A stretch of DNA of 64,000 nt from Dactylellina haptotyla (taxonomy: Eukaryota; Ascomycota; Orbiliomycetes; Orbiliales; Orbiliaceae): the NCBI GenBank assembly GCA_031310005.1, contig CM062380.1, forward strand, positions 434,001 through 498,000. The letters run 5' to 3'. The translations under genes and the position numbers were made by a program. Positions within the stretch are counted from its first letter, which is position 1; each line of letters begins with the position of its first letter. Under the pieces are notes generated by a model that was not told where the DNA came from, ran no database searches, and saw only the letters and a program-made list of their open reading frames with translations. Of this stretch, positions 14,619 to 25,081 are shown in pieces.

Positions 14619-16391
14619 TCACGACCGAACTAACACCCACCCGTCTGGACCCGATTTTCGTAAATTCAACGGCCCAACTCCCTCATATTCGCCTGTTAAG
14701 TATGACAAACTAGTCAATTCCCTTTTTCGTTCTTGTAACATCGCGCTCGGCTCCGTCATCAATGCTGCTAAAACTCCATCCGTAACCGTCTTCCTTCCCT
14801 CTTTCACAAACACATCTCGTAGAAGCATAATGATACCAGAGACCGTCAAAAGCAAGCTAATTCCTAGCCATGCCAAAATTCTACCCTTATCAACCGACGC
14901 GCGCAGTCTCGGCTCATATAACTGAACGTTTAAGTCTACCACATTAGAATCATAGCTCCGCGATAACATATCGTAATTGGCCAGGTAGGAGTACCGAATC
15001 AACCGGTCGAGGTAGCCAGGAAGATCATTTTGTTCAGCGAGTGATGCTGTTTGCATTCTATGGACCATCAACATTGTGTCTGAGAGTAGATACATAGCTT
15101 CCTGCACCCACGTGCCCGCGCGGATATCCATCTCCGCGTCGGGGACATTGGCTTCAACGACTTGGCTTGAGATGTACCTGCTTTCTGGACTCGTAGCGAT
15201 GCCTGCGGTTAAGCTCACTATGGCATGGCTGTAGCAACGATAATAAGGTGCTTCTGACTTTTGGAAGTTGAAAATGTTGGCGGACGGGGATACACCGAAT
15301 ATGTTTCCGTCTATATTTGAGCAATCGCTTCGTGTGGAGTCGATTCTCGGACCAATGACCAACGTTAACGCGGTCAATGGTGTAGTATGGAGGTATTCGT
15401 CGGGGATGGGAATAGCTTGTCCGTTATCCGATGGGTACTTTGGGTGGAGGTTATCAGGGTCGAAAGCTACGGCGTTTCCGTCGTCAACGTATGCAAAAGG
15501 AGCATCACCTATGCACGAGAGAGGGTCTGTACTTTGGCTTCTGGCAGCTAGACCTTCAGAAAAGACTTCGGACGATGGTGGACTATCCGGAAACGTGATG
15601 CTATGTATCTGAATGCAAGGAATCACAGCATTTAGGAGGGTCGAGTTGACGGGGATGGAATCCGTGTTCACGATATGGCGACAATGATGACGGTCTAGGT
15701 TCGAGTCAGGCCATGCCAGCGATGCATATGCTGCAGCACGCTGAACGCTGGCGCGACGATTGCCAACAGTGGTCTTGTAGTAATACCATGCAACTGAATC
15801 GACGCTAGAAGTACCGGATTTGACGCTGACGAGGGTAGGATTCGGTTCGGTGGCTTCGCTCCAGCCAACAGCGCCGGTGACAAGAGGTGAAATGAACAAC
15901 TGAGGGATCATGAGCAGCAGAAGTAGATATACTTGATATGCTGCGGGGCCTCGAGGAAACGGCGGGATATTAAGGGACGCCATCCGTCTGATCTGTGAAA
16001 GGGTGAGGCCCTGATCCTCGCTCGCAAGCAGGATGAAAATACAATTCCATACGACTATACCCATCCACGAGCCTACGAGAAGCTTGACAATGATCAAGGC
16101 GACGGTCAATATCGTTGCAACATCACTGACTCGTAGTCGGTACTCGCCCCATCCCGTCCTTCGCGATGCGGTTTCGGAGACGGAGAGGTAGCCGTCCAAA
16201 AGTCGAACTACGCATACGGCTAGAGTGATGCAGCAACCAAGGTGAAGAATCAGGATACGAGAAATTACGAATATTCGACCGATATCACCTTTGGTATTTT
16301 TCCTCGTTCCAGATTCATCCGCGTAGCTCTGACTATCATTTGCCTTCGTATCTACCGATACTTGGGCTTCTGCTTTGGAGAAGTCGTCCAT
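14619..16391 (-). CDS. Uncharacterised fungal multi-pass membrane protein
   Basis: A single uninterrupted frame of 590 residues starting at ATG 16391. I do not recognise the family with confidence. The first 45 residues are polar. Hydrophobic segments follow: ILILHLGCCITLAVCVV, VATILTVALIIVKLLVGSW, WNCIFILLA and VYLLLLLMIPQLFISPLV. A long, probably extracytoplasmic, region of about 290 residues comes next, with several Cys and N-glycosylation-like sites (for example NST, DRHHC, NSTLLN). One last membrane segment, ILAWLGISLLLTVSGIIMLL, lies near residue 530, then a short basic tail. The overall plan resembles the large group of fungal-specific membrane proteins without assigned function. It is convergent with the Sec14-like gene, 125 nt away. 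Confidence 0.8.
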   Translation of the reverse strand: MDDFSKAEAQVSVDTKANDSQSYADESGTRKNTKGDIGRIFVISRILILHLGCCITLAVCVVRLLDGYLSVSETASRRTGWGEYRLRVSDVATILTVALIIVKLLVGSWMGIVVWNCIFILLASEDQGLTLSQIRRMASLNIPPFPRGPAAYQVYLLLLLMIPQLFISPLVTGAVGWSEATEPNPTLVSVKSGTSSVDSVAWYYYKTTVGNRRASVQRAAAYASLAWPDSNLDRHHCRHIVNTDSIPVNSTLLNAVIPCIQIHSITFPDSPPSSEVFSEGLAARSQSTDPLSCIGDAPFAYVDDGNAVAFDPDNLHPKYPSDNGQAIPIPDEYLHTTPLTALTLVIGPRIDSTRSDCSNIDGNIFGVSPSANIFNFQKSEAPYYRCYSHAIVSLTAGIATSPESRYISSQVVEANVPDAEMDIRAGTWVQEAMYLLSDTMLMVHRMQTASLAEQNDLPGYLDRLIRYSYLANYDMLSRSYDSNVVDLNVQLYEPRLRASVDKGRILAWLGISLLLTVSGIIMLLRDVFVKEGRKTVTDGVLAALMTEPSAMLQERKRELTSLSYLTGEYEGVGPLNLRKSGPDGWVLVRS

Positions 16392-17510
16392 TTAAGGGAA
16401 ACTAAAATATAAACAAGATATAAAAAAGGGACTCTTGCAAGGTTCAAAAATGCCTAACGATAAAACAATCTTCCAAAATGTGGGAAACAGTATCCTTTTA
16501 ACAATCAAACGTGAACAGCATCTCATGTATTCTGACCCCTCAGCTAGACTTGAGAAGGCCAAAATAAAGAGAACTATATCAGCCTACTCTATAGCATACG
16601 ATAGTATATGAAGCAGATTTTATTAAGGCACAGTTTTGGCCACAATTGATCCCGATATATCCGTCTAAAGATATGTTTGTGAAGTCCCTCCTCCGCATCC
16701 TGCATAAACACGCACAAAAATGGTGGGACATTTTGAATGCGCGTAGTGAGCCGCACGAGAAAATCGCCACTCTTCTGAGAATTCTATGAAGATAGAGCCT
16801 GGTTGGTCCCAAGACGGTTTAGCTGAATCCGCTGACCTGTGGAACGTCCCTGTTTATCACCTGGCGTGCGGCTGCAGGCATTCTCTTCTCGGGTGCGCCG
16901 CACTTTCATTGGGTTGGCGCTTTGGACGGTGTGATTATGGTGCTTAATTGGGAATAGTACTCCAAATGGCAGAGCCGTTTTGGCTGTGTGGATGGCCTGG
17001 TTGTGCGCATGCACGCCTGAAACGGGTGGGTATTATAGCAGCACGTTTTATAGGGTTGAAGTTGGGAAAACCGGCTGGCGGAGTCCACGAACTCTGGAAA
17101 TGCATGATAACCGGGACTCGCAAATGCAAGTTCGCCAGCATAGCGGAAGGATTTGCTTTAATTTCTTAAAATACTATTAGCGGTAGGTTTTATTTAGACG
17201 GTTTCCAGAGAAATTCGGGATTTTAGTTTCGATGGCCGCAATAAGGCGACACCTTGCCGCTTTGCGGCATCGCATACCTAGGAGCGAAATCGGGAAGACG
17301 CTGTGTCACCTTTACCAACTGTTTATTCGAAAATAAGTTTGGATCAAGACATATTAGGGTAAAATAGGATTGATAAATTGCTAATTGAAGGTAAAAGCTA
17401 GAATTAATATCGTAAAAGGGCAACTAGATCCGTAAATACAAATCCTCCTTCGTTTTTTTTCTCATTAGCAGCCAGAGCTAAGCAGAATATCCGTAATCAT
17501 AAGCGATCCA
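16392..17510. other. Intergenic, 1.1 kb
   Basis: Several overlapping frames of 60-77 codons on both strands, none with a motif or a plausible splice partner. No gene called. Confidence 0.5.
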
Positions 17511-18938
17511 TTATACCGGCAGAGACTCGGTGCTCTGTTGGTTGACCGTAATGTTTATTTCTCTCGTCTGGACAATTCCATTCGAGTTTTTGGCTACAAT
17601 TTCTTCCTCGCTCTCGTTCCGAATATGGCCTTCTTTGCCACCTCGGATCTTCGTTTTCCCTCTGTTGTCACTGTGCCCATCCAAATTACTCAGCTGCATA
17701 CTATCGTTGGTCTTCATCCTCCCGCTCCATGCGTTTTCGTTTGTTCTGTTTCCATATCCGTAGGATCGTCCGTAGGAGGAAGACTTGAAGACACCTTTGA
17801 AAAGCGGTCGGAGTGCCGGTGCGGATGCGGTAATAATCGCCATGTTTATTTCGATGTTGGAGAATAGCAAAATGAATATGGCGTCATAGGAAACATCTTT
17901 GGTATTTTGGTAGAGCCAGAGAGCCCAAATGCGACTGATACTGGCTACAACTGCTATGAATCCGATAAAGAAGATACCAATGAGGGCGACTGTTATTGTT
18001 AATCATCTGTTAGCAGGACAAAACTACCAGAACGCGACCGGGAAATCGACGCTCCATACTTCTCTTCCGACTTTGTAGTTTAAGAGTCATAAGAATAGGA
18101 ATTGGCAACAAGAGGATCAGAATATCCGTAAGAATGTTGACAGAGGCGCTGGTATAGTAAAGGACAGAAAGGTTCATACACCCGGTCGGGAACGTTACGG
18201 ACCAAGACATGCTAGGTTTTGGACACTCGAACATCTGAGATGCAAAAAAATGTTAATACCAGTGTAAACTGTATTCACACGAAATTTCATCGGAAAATTG
18301 AAGAGCGCTGTCGTTAAGCGTTGGAGGTTCGAATTGACTTACGTAGACAAAGGTAATGGCGATTGTATACGCTAAAACTAAACCTACGGTCGCCCATATT
18401 GCCATCTGGTATCCTTTTTGTGGTGAAATCCCTTTATAAAAGGACAAAATGGACATTTTGATGATACATAGTACAAGGGGATAAATCAGTTGGTACGCAT
18501 ACCAATGCTTCAATGTGGGAATCAAGGCATCGAAAGTCTGTGATGTTCTCCAGTTTTAGTCTCTAAGAATTCTAACATTACCGACAACAAATCTACCGAA
18601 ACAAAACTTACGATTGTCTGGATATGCTTGCCCGTCCCGAAGGAAACATGGAAGTAGTTAAGTACTCCCAAGACCCAGGCAAGTATCAATCCCACGAGAA
18701 TCAGCCAGTCATCAAGGCCGATTTTTCGAATCAAGACCGCCCGACAGTAGAACCTATTCCATGGAGTTCCAAGTGTGAGATCGAGAAGCTAGTAGAATTA
18801 TTCAAGTTGTATCGCATACCTCAAAGAAACGATGGCGAGGGAACATATGAGAAGCGCAAACGTAATCCCATAAAATAGCGGCTGTCGCGTCTCTGCTGCG
18901 AACACAGGATCCAGTGGAGGTGGATCGGGTAGGGACAT
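17511..18938 (-). CDS. PTH11-like rhodopsin-domain integral membrane protein 1
   Basis: Five exons (18938-18820, 18753-18612, 18537-18343, 18234-18060, 17989-17511) give 369 residues with all phases matching. The pattern is that of the fungal rhodopsin domain found in Pth11-related receptors: an initial membrane segment, then RFYCRAVLIRKIGLDDWLIL, a segment around YQLIYPLVLCIIKMSILSFY, a Cys-containing loop (MFECPKPSMSW), NILTDILILLLPIPILMTL and RKRIALIGIFFIGFIAVV. The hydrophilic tail of about 110 residues is rich in Asn, Arg and Glu, as in the family. The GTATGG donor at 18059 was chosen over later GT sites because it restores the conserved Lys-Arg-Ile-Ala-Leu-Ile-Gly stretch. Family members are surface sensors, but ligands are mostly unknown. 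Confidence 0.87.
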
Positions 18939-20249
18939 TTTGCAATTGATTTTTTTAAGGAATGATTATTGTAGTATAGAAATGGTAGATCAGACTTTGA
19001 TGAAGCTAGCATCAAAGTATAAGATCCGATCGTGTTTATATGCTGATCTTGTATGAGTGGAAGTTTGATGTTCGGTGATATCTTCGAGTGGGTCTCTTTC
19101 CGCACTTTAACTTGGTGGATCCAAAGATTTTAAATAGAATCGCACTTGGATATCTTCCCTAGACCTATGAATGCCATTTGATCTGCAAAGGTAGCGATGC
19201 ACAAGATGTTTCTGTGGTTTATTCCGACCCCCACATCGTTTCTACTCTTCAGAGATAGCCCTGGATCTGGATCACACTCGAATGGTTGGATATTTCATAC
19301 AGAATACTTCTCCTGAAATGCAGCGGCATGATTTTTGTATTATAGGATATAAAATATTAACAAAAAATATCTCATTTACTAAGTCCTGAAACGTAGACAG
19401 ACGGTCTTCTGCACGAAGTCTTGGCTCGCTTTCCAAGAAAGAAAGGATCCTCTCCAATGGGATGACTAGGATATCCTGTCCGGTTTCTCCCAATCGCACC
19501 TTCTCTGTTTTGGACGTTCCGCGCCTTGACAGCTGGAATGTGACAGCTTTCCAAATCCCTTTATCGTGCGTATACCCCATTCGGGCGTGCCCCTAATCCA
19601 ATAATGGTATAGAGTCGGGCGGATTATCTAGCATCGTACCTCCGCATCCAACCCGAAATTGACAACCAGGTCTTAGGATCATTCATTTGCACAAGACTGT
19701 TCATTTGACTGGCCCGTGATTTTATTGTGTGTTGTTGTTGGAGAGATCATAACCTGCGGCTGAGGCGGCTTAGGCTTGGGCAGTCTCGTAAACCGAAATA
19801 TCGCCTCTCTAAGGACCTCCTTGTTGCACAACCTGTTTTCCGAGGTGGCGCTCGCGAATAACTGGTGGAAAAGGAAGAACTAATTCTCGGTAGTTTCCGT
19901 TATCATGTAGATCCATGGAATTCGTCCGCCTCCCCGGACTGCAAGAGGCTTGGTGTTTCAAATTAAAGTGCGCTCAGTCCTCGCCCTGCGTTCTTTTTCA
20001 ATATTCGCTTGCACATACGCATACTCAAATCAAGCAGAATGCGGTAACGTTGTCAAACTAGGCATCAAACCAAGCGCTCATATAATCGGTATTCACACAA
20101 AGCCTTCTAACAAATCGCACTCTCAATTCATTCAACAGACGGGATATCCCGGGATTATTCTTATTATTATTCTGTTTGATTATTATATAGGATTACAACG
20201 ATATATTAAGATTGATATAGAACGAATAGAGATTCCTGGGCCTTTTCCG
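18939..20249. other. Intergenic, 1.3 kb
   Basis: One ATG-initiated frame at 19272-19580 (-) of 102 codons has no recognised homology and no splice partner, so it is not called. The rest shows no coding signal. Confidence 0.45.
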
Positions 20250-21600
20250 CTACGATGCATAGGTGTAGCACAAGGTGGACTGCGTGTTCAGGAGAGTTCC
20301 CAGGGGGATGCTTGGGGCGAGTTTCCCGATGTTTATCATAAAGTCGGTGGTGACATTACCCCCGGCCAGGTTGTTATAATCAAACGGTACGATTGGACCC
20401 GAAACCTCAGTTAAAGATTTCGGAAGATTTTTCTTCTGCCACTGCCATTGCCAGAATACCCTGTCAAGATTGGCATGATGCAGGTAGAAGAGGGGATCTG
20501 TGCACAAGGTTAGTTTCAGCGCTTGTACTCTTGACATCAGGAATAAATTGGTTCGCTTTCTTACCGCCAGGGCTGTTATAGGCATCGCCAATAGTACCAA
20601 GGGCACCCCCAACTCCGAAATGCCCAGATCCATGTATATTGGGAACCGTGAAGTCTGGAATGTTTTCGAGACGACGAGTAAATTGGCCATAGTTTGCGGT
20701 ATCCCAAACCCAGTTGATGCCAGTTTGGTCGCCCCATTTCATGAGAGGACGAGAAAAATCGCGAGTCAGGCAATGAGGGTTATAGCCTGTCGAATTTCCA
20801 GGTCCCATGTTCACCTTGAAGTCTGGGTACGTGAATGGGCCATCAGGAACACATCCTCCACCGCTTCGGTCTGGAATACCAAAGGGATTATCCCCAGTCT
20901 TATAGGGCCCATTTCCTCCAAATCCGGTTGTCGAGCTAAAGATTGGCCACTTTGCCATATCCAGCCCAGAGGCATTATCGTATTCCCAATCCCAATACGG
21001 CTGGGCCCCAGCATAACCACACTGACCTCTGAGATAGGCCTCGTATGCTGCCACAAAATATCTGTGCCACAAAACAAAGTGCCCCTGGTCAAATTTTTCA
21101 TGTTAGGAATTTCGGGCAGGCGGAACATATCAGTTGCTGGTAAATAGAAGTACTTACGACCCAATGGATGGTTGGGGTTTGTTCGGAATGCGTTCCTTGG
21201 AAATCATCGAAAAGACTCTTGGCCCCAGGGATGCCACTGATGCTTTTCTTCTTTTTCAAACATTGAACTGCTTTGATATAGTCAGATTTCTCGCCATTCG
21301 TTAATTTTCTCCTATGCATAAAAGGTCAGATCTCTGGGAAATATGCAGCCACTCGCAAATATTCGTGGTAGATTCCCGGGCTTACCATGGTTTCCTAACG
21401 ATTGGGGTACATTTCGCGTTACAATAGGATTTTGAGGGAGTAGGCCAAGGTAAAAGGGGAGCGACGGTAGAGGGTTTTGCCACGGTATCAGCGGCAGCGA
21501 CTTCTGGTGCTGGGCACCGCGGGACGACAGCTGCTGAAGTGCCCTCAAAGAAATGCAGGCAAATTAGAGCAGCAGTAGCTGTTTGACTGAAGAGCTTCAT
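20250..21600 (-). CDS. Secreted short tyrosinase / catechol oxidase
   Basis: Four exons (21600-21386, 21311-21158, 21084-20565, 20497-20250) give 378 residues. The N-terminal signal peptide is MKLFSQTATAALICLHFFEG up to about TSA. This is a type-3 copper enzyme that oxidises phenols or catechols to quinones. CuA ligands are visible as His113 (GTH), His121 (IHWV) and His130 (LWHRYF). CuB shows His274 and His278 (HGSGHFGVGG), and the third ligand in DPLFYLHHANLDRVF (303-304). The protein ends soon after the catalytic core, so it lacks the C-terminal lid domain of classical tyrosinases; this matches the short secreted group. Introns 2 and 3 fall inside the CuA motif and directly before DPLFY, and splicing restores both. 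The gene is head-to-head with the repeat-peptide gene at 23369. Confidence 0.93.
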
Positions 21601-22936
21601 CTTTAGGGTCTAAGTTATTAAGGGAGGACAAGAATATAATAGGTATTGTCGAGAACTTAGGACTCTAAGACGTGCTTTCCTTTGGGAATGCCAATGTGTG
21701 GTTTCGAACGTTCCGGCTTCTGTAAATCTATCCCAGTGAGGGTGACTTCCATCGCATCTTATAGCCTTGCCGTTCTATGCTACTTCCACGTGGGAGCACC
21801 TGGCCATGCAACCTGGAAAAAGAGAATCCAACCCCCGAATATTTCATTAACTGGGAGCCAAGTCTGAAATAAAATGTGCAATTTCCCTAGTGGGGCTCAT
21901 ATGTATAAAAACCGCACAATTTGGTCGTCTAAATGGGTTTGAAAACGGTTTTGAAGCTCCTTTTTTCCCATCCCAGGGCACGCCACCAGAAGTCTTATCT
22001 TCCAAGCTATTATCAATCACATTTCACGCACTGTCCTATACCAAATCGAAGGGTCCTATAGTTGGGTGTACGTATATATGTAACTATAGTAGACCCATGA
22101 GTGATCCACTTGGCATGATATGTCCGTGGAACTGGCGGCTGTGTATGAGGATATTTGGTATCTAAAATAAGGTTCTCAGGGTAGGAACAGAACTAAAGTT
22201 CATGCTGCAGATATGTTAGGTCTTTGGAGGTTCTATGTCCGTGCTCCAAGCTCTGTGGCAAAGATTAAAACCCAAGTTTCTTGCATTTTTTCTCTCTCTC
22301 TCAGGCTTTGCGTTTATCAGTTGCCCTTCGGAGCCCGGCAAGATTCTTTGGAAGCAACTGAAATTAGGGTATCTCATGTATTATTTGTCAAAAATAAGTA
22401 AGATATCATGTAGCTAAGAGCTTCATCAGGCTGATTAATTAGAATAACGACACAATATTCTACACAAATATCCTTTATTTATTTTTATTTATACGTCCAA
22501 TTGGATCAGTTTGGCGATTGCAATCATATAGTCTAGTGTCCACCAAAGTGCAAAAGAAAAGAATCTTGCTGCAAATTACAGCACGATGAAATCACAACAC
22601 ATTAAAATGTATCGTCGTTGCTTAGCTTAAATAACTAGTCTTGTAAGCAGAACTTAGTCTCGGGGGCCTTTGTAGTTCTGAGGTGGCGCGTCAGTTGTGC
22701 GGACCCTTCGCCGGACTGTGGAGCTTCGGCCTTTTCGCGACCTTTTAAAATGGTGTTCCAACGCCTCCAGTCCACAAGTTGTGGGTCTTGGCTAGTCCCT
22801 CTAGAAAATAGGGGAACCACCCTGGCTCGCTTCCACCCCTAGAACCAGAATGTCTCCATACCAGGAGGTTTCACAACGGACCGTTATCCAGGCCACTTTC
22901 GGCCCCAAGGTGGCACCTTAAAGCGATGCTACTCAC

Positions 22937-22976
22937 GAATTCGGTTGGTCACTTTCGAATTCGGTTGGTCACTTTC
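22937..22976. repeat. Exact tandem duplication of a 20-bp unit
   Basis: The unit GAATTCGGTTGGTCACTTTC occurs twice back to back (22937-22956 and 22957-22976). A third, diverged copy (GACGCGGGTTGGCGCAAGTC) follows at 22977. It could be a duplicated regulatory site in the divergent promoter, or chance slippage. Confidence 0.9.
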
Positions 22977-23239
22977 GACGCGGGTTGGCGCAAGTCTCGA
23001 AAATTCTCCGCTGCGACGACATAACATGGTCCACGCCCCGAACAGACAAGCTAAATTATCAATCGGGAAGGCACTAGACGTTCATGTAGCCCGAGTCGCA
23101 ATATTTTGACATATCCATTCATGTTTTCACGGTCATTATAGTCACGAGGCTGTGTCTTGGAAGGAGTGGCATGTAGATAATTTTCTGAGTAGCATTGAAA
23201 GCGATAGGTTACTGAAGGTCCCGAAGCAAACCCTCAACT

Positions 23240-23247
23240 TATATAAG
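23240..23247 (+). promoter_or_regulatory. TATA-like box of the repeat-peptide gene
   Basis: TATATAAG lies about 120 nt upstream of the ATG at 23369, a reasonable distance for a fungal TATA element with a 5' UTR of about 90 nt. This is inferred from consensus only. Confidence 0.45.
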
Positions 23248-23368
23248 ACCTTCTAGTCGCTGATGAAAGCCACTCTGTAGTTAGCGACAAATACAAGAAT
23301 TCCGCAACATAGCATCATATATTAACACTTCATTCTCTATTCAAACGAAAACCCCGATCTGTTCCAGT

Positions 23369-23677
23369 ATGAAGTCCTTAATTGTATTCAGCGCCCTTCT
23401 TTGCACAGTTGCGTTTTCGCATCCTACACCAGCTAAAACCGAAATTCCCAACCCTCTTTCGACCCCATTATCATCCTTATTCCCACCAAAAGACAATGGT
23501 GCTCATCAACCTGACCCTTTTCTCGACTTCCACCTAAATGGGAAACGCACTACAGATGGCAATGCGCCGAACCCGCTTTCAACTCCGTTGTCCTCTTTGT
23601 TCGGTTCCAAAGATGGTATCAAAAAAGAGGATCCCTCTCTGGACTTTCATCTAAATGGTCGAAGCGACACTCACTGA
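23369..23677 (+). CDS. Secreted two-repeat peptide precursor (Kex2-processed type)
   Basis: A single exon of 102 residues with no Cys and no Tyr. Residues 1-17 form a signal peptide (MKSLIVFSALLCTVAFS), followed by a short HPTPAKTEI spacer. Two imperfect repeats follow with a 40-residue period: residues 28-60 and 68-98. Each begins NPLSTPLSSLF, has KD and DP in the middle and ends LDFHLNG. The first is followed by Lys-Arg (GKR) and the second by Gly-Arg-Ser. Signal peptide plus repeats ending at dibasic sites is the hallmark of fungal Kex2-processed repeat proteins, which include pheromone precursors and RiPP precursors. The repeat cores differ at many silent positions but not in residues. 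Function is unknown; I recognise no named family. The neighbours are a divergent tyrosinase and a 2H phosphoesterase. Confidence 0.8.
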   Translation: MKSLIVFSALLCTVAFSHPTPAKTEIPNPLSTPLSSLFPPKDNGAHQPDPFLDFHLNGKRTTDGNAPNPLSTPLSSLFGSKDGIKKEDPSLDFHLNGRSDTH

Positions 23678-24256
23678 AATTATCATCACCAAGTGTTATA
23701 AATATTTTCTTTGCGTGATCAGATATGAGCTTATTATGAATGAACGCTCGTGAAAACTCTCTTCATATTTCAATTCATTTCGAATGGCCTTTCGATGGCA
23801 CGGTATCGATGCTTCGACGTTGGGTACCTGGGGGGGTTTTTTTTGGCGCATTGGAAAACGCGCCAATGAGATATTGATATATTCTCATCGCGCTTTTAGA
23901 TAAAGAAAGCCCACGGCTGGATGAACGTGTACATATATTGCATATCTAATTAAATTTACTCGAATACATTCGGAATTCTTGAACTTCCAAAAATACAAAA
24001 GGCATTATGATTTTATAATATTGATATATCTTAACAACGCAAAACTCGACCTGCCACCAGGTTTTTGCACCAGATTTATAAACGGTCTCTCGATTCGACT
24101 TGCACCTGTTTGTTTACATTGAATTGGCAAAAAAAATCCTGGTATGATTCCATATCCCATGCCTTGGCGTTAAAGAGGGGATGTTCTCAACTGCACATCG
24201 GCTTACCTAGTTAAGTTCTAGCCAAGTTCAAGGCAACCAAACTAACCTATTATCTC
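23678..24256. other. Intergenic, 0.6 kb
   Basis: No gene. A G7/T8 run at 23830-23844 is followed by two small overlapping inverted repeats: CATTGG/CCAATG (23849-23868) and ATGAGA/TCTCAT (23866-23888). These may be structured 3' flank of the peptide gene or a remnant of a mobile sequence. Confidence 0.4.
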
Positions 24257-25081
24257 ATGGCTATCCGCCCGAAACCAACCGCTGTTTTCTTGCTACTGGT
24301 GGCCTCTTTCATCATCTATGTATTCTATCCATACCAAATGAGTGGCCCGGAGGTCTTCAATGGCCCCGCCTCCGACGAGAGGTTTGATCCAAACCGGCCC
24401 TATCCAATAGGCGTCCCGTCCAAATTCGATGTCGATGGAAAAGTCCAGCCATATGCAGGATGCACCGTAACCTCACCTTTGCCTAGTTCGTCAGAGTTGC
24501 ACGTTTCTCTCGTATCCCTCTACGAGAAACTGGCGGCGAGTCATCTTTCAAACCTCTACGCTCTCCTTCCTACAACAAGTTGGCATATGACCGTCTTCGA
24601 AGGTCTTACCGATCCGGAGCGCGACTATTGGCCAAAGTACCTTAAAGCCAAATCCATGGATGAGGTTGTTGCGATATTCAAATCAAAACTTGAGAACTTC
24701 GATCTACAGTGTGAGCTGCCGTTTCGGTTATCGGTTGTCGGGTTCGACCCGCTGCAGAAAGCCGGTGTTTGGTATGGCATTGGGTTGACCATTGTCGGTC
24801 GGTCGGAGGGTGAGCTCGTTAGAATAAAGGCGCTGAGGGACCGCTTGTCCGGTGCACTTGGGTATCAGATGCCCTGGCATCAGTCTTATGGGCTCCATAT
24901 CAGTATGGGCTATTTAATCAGGAAGCTCACAGAAGTCCAGGAAAAAGAATTAAGGAGCCTTGTCATGGATCATTTTGCGACTATGCCAAAAGACTTCGAA
25001 CTTGAAGTTGTGGAATTTTCCACATTTAAGGATATGTTTGCGTTCGAACCGTTGATCCCTTTGAAAAATAAAACGGGCTAG
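24257..25081 (+). CDS. DUF1868-type 2H phosphoesterase-like protein, membrane anchored
   Basis: A single exon of 274 residues. After a short basic N-terminus there is one hydrophobic segment, AVFLLLVASFIIYVFYPY (about 9-26), acting as a signal anchor. The rest is soluble and carries the paired motifs of the 2H superfamily: His110-x-Thr112 in SWHMTVF and His215-x-Ser217 in LHISMGY. The motif spacing and surrounding YPIGVPSKFD and PGCT-like start fit the DUF1868 family. Relatives in the superfamily cut cyclic phosphates or 2'-5' linkages, but no substrate is established for this branch. The anchor suggests the domain lies in the secretory pathway or outside. Confidence 0.85.
   Translation: MAIRPKPTAVFLLLVASFIIYVFYPYQMSGPEVFNGPASDERFDPNRPYPIGVPSKFDVDGKVQPYAGCTVTSPLPSSSELHVSLVSLYEKLAASHLSNLYALLPTTSWHMTVFEGLTDPERDYWPKYLKAKSMDEVVAIFKSKLENFDLQCELPFRLSVVGFDPLQKAGVWYGIGLTIVGRSEGELVRIKALRDRLSGALGYQMPWHQSYGLHISMGYLIRKLTEVQEKELRSLVMDHFATMPKDFELEVVEFSTFKDMFAFEPLIPLKNKTG

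Larger units (their letters stand above)
21601..23368. other. Divergent intergenic region, tyrosinase / repeat peptide
   Basis: No gene is supported in these 1.77 kb. The region carries the promoters of two divergent genes for secreted products. It contains an exact 20-bp tandem duplication at 22937-22976 and a TATA-like box at 23240-23247, both listed separately. Confidence 0.55.

Noticed and set aside
19272-19580. A 102-codon ATG frame (-)
   Set aside because: No recognised homology, no partner exons, and the end of the frame looks non-coding. It could be a relic of a gene but this cannot be supported.
23824-23895. Small nested inverted repeats after a G/T run, considered as a mobile-element end
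   Set aside because: Stems are only 6 bp and no partner end or target duplication is visible.
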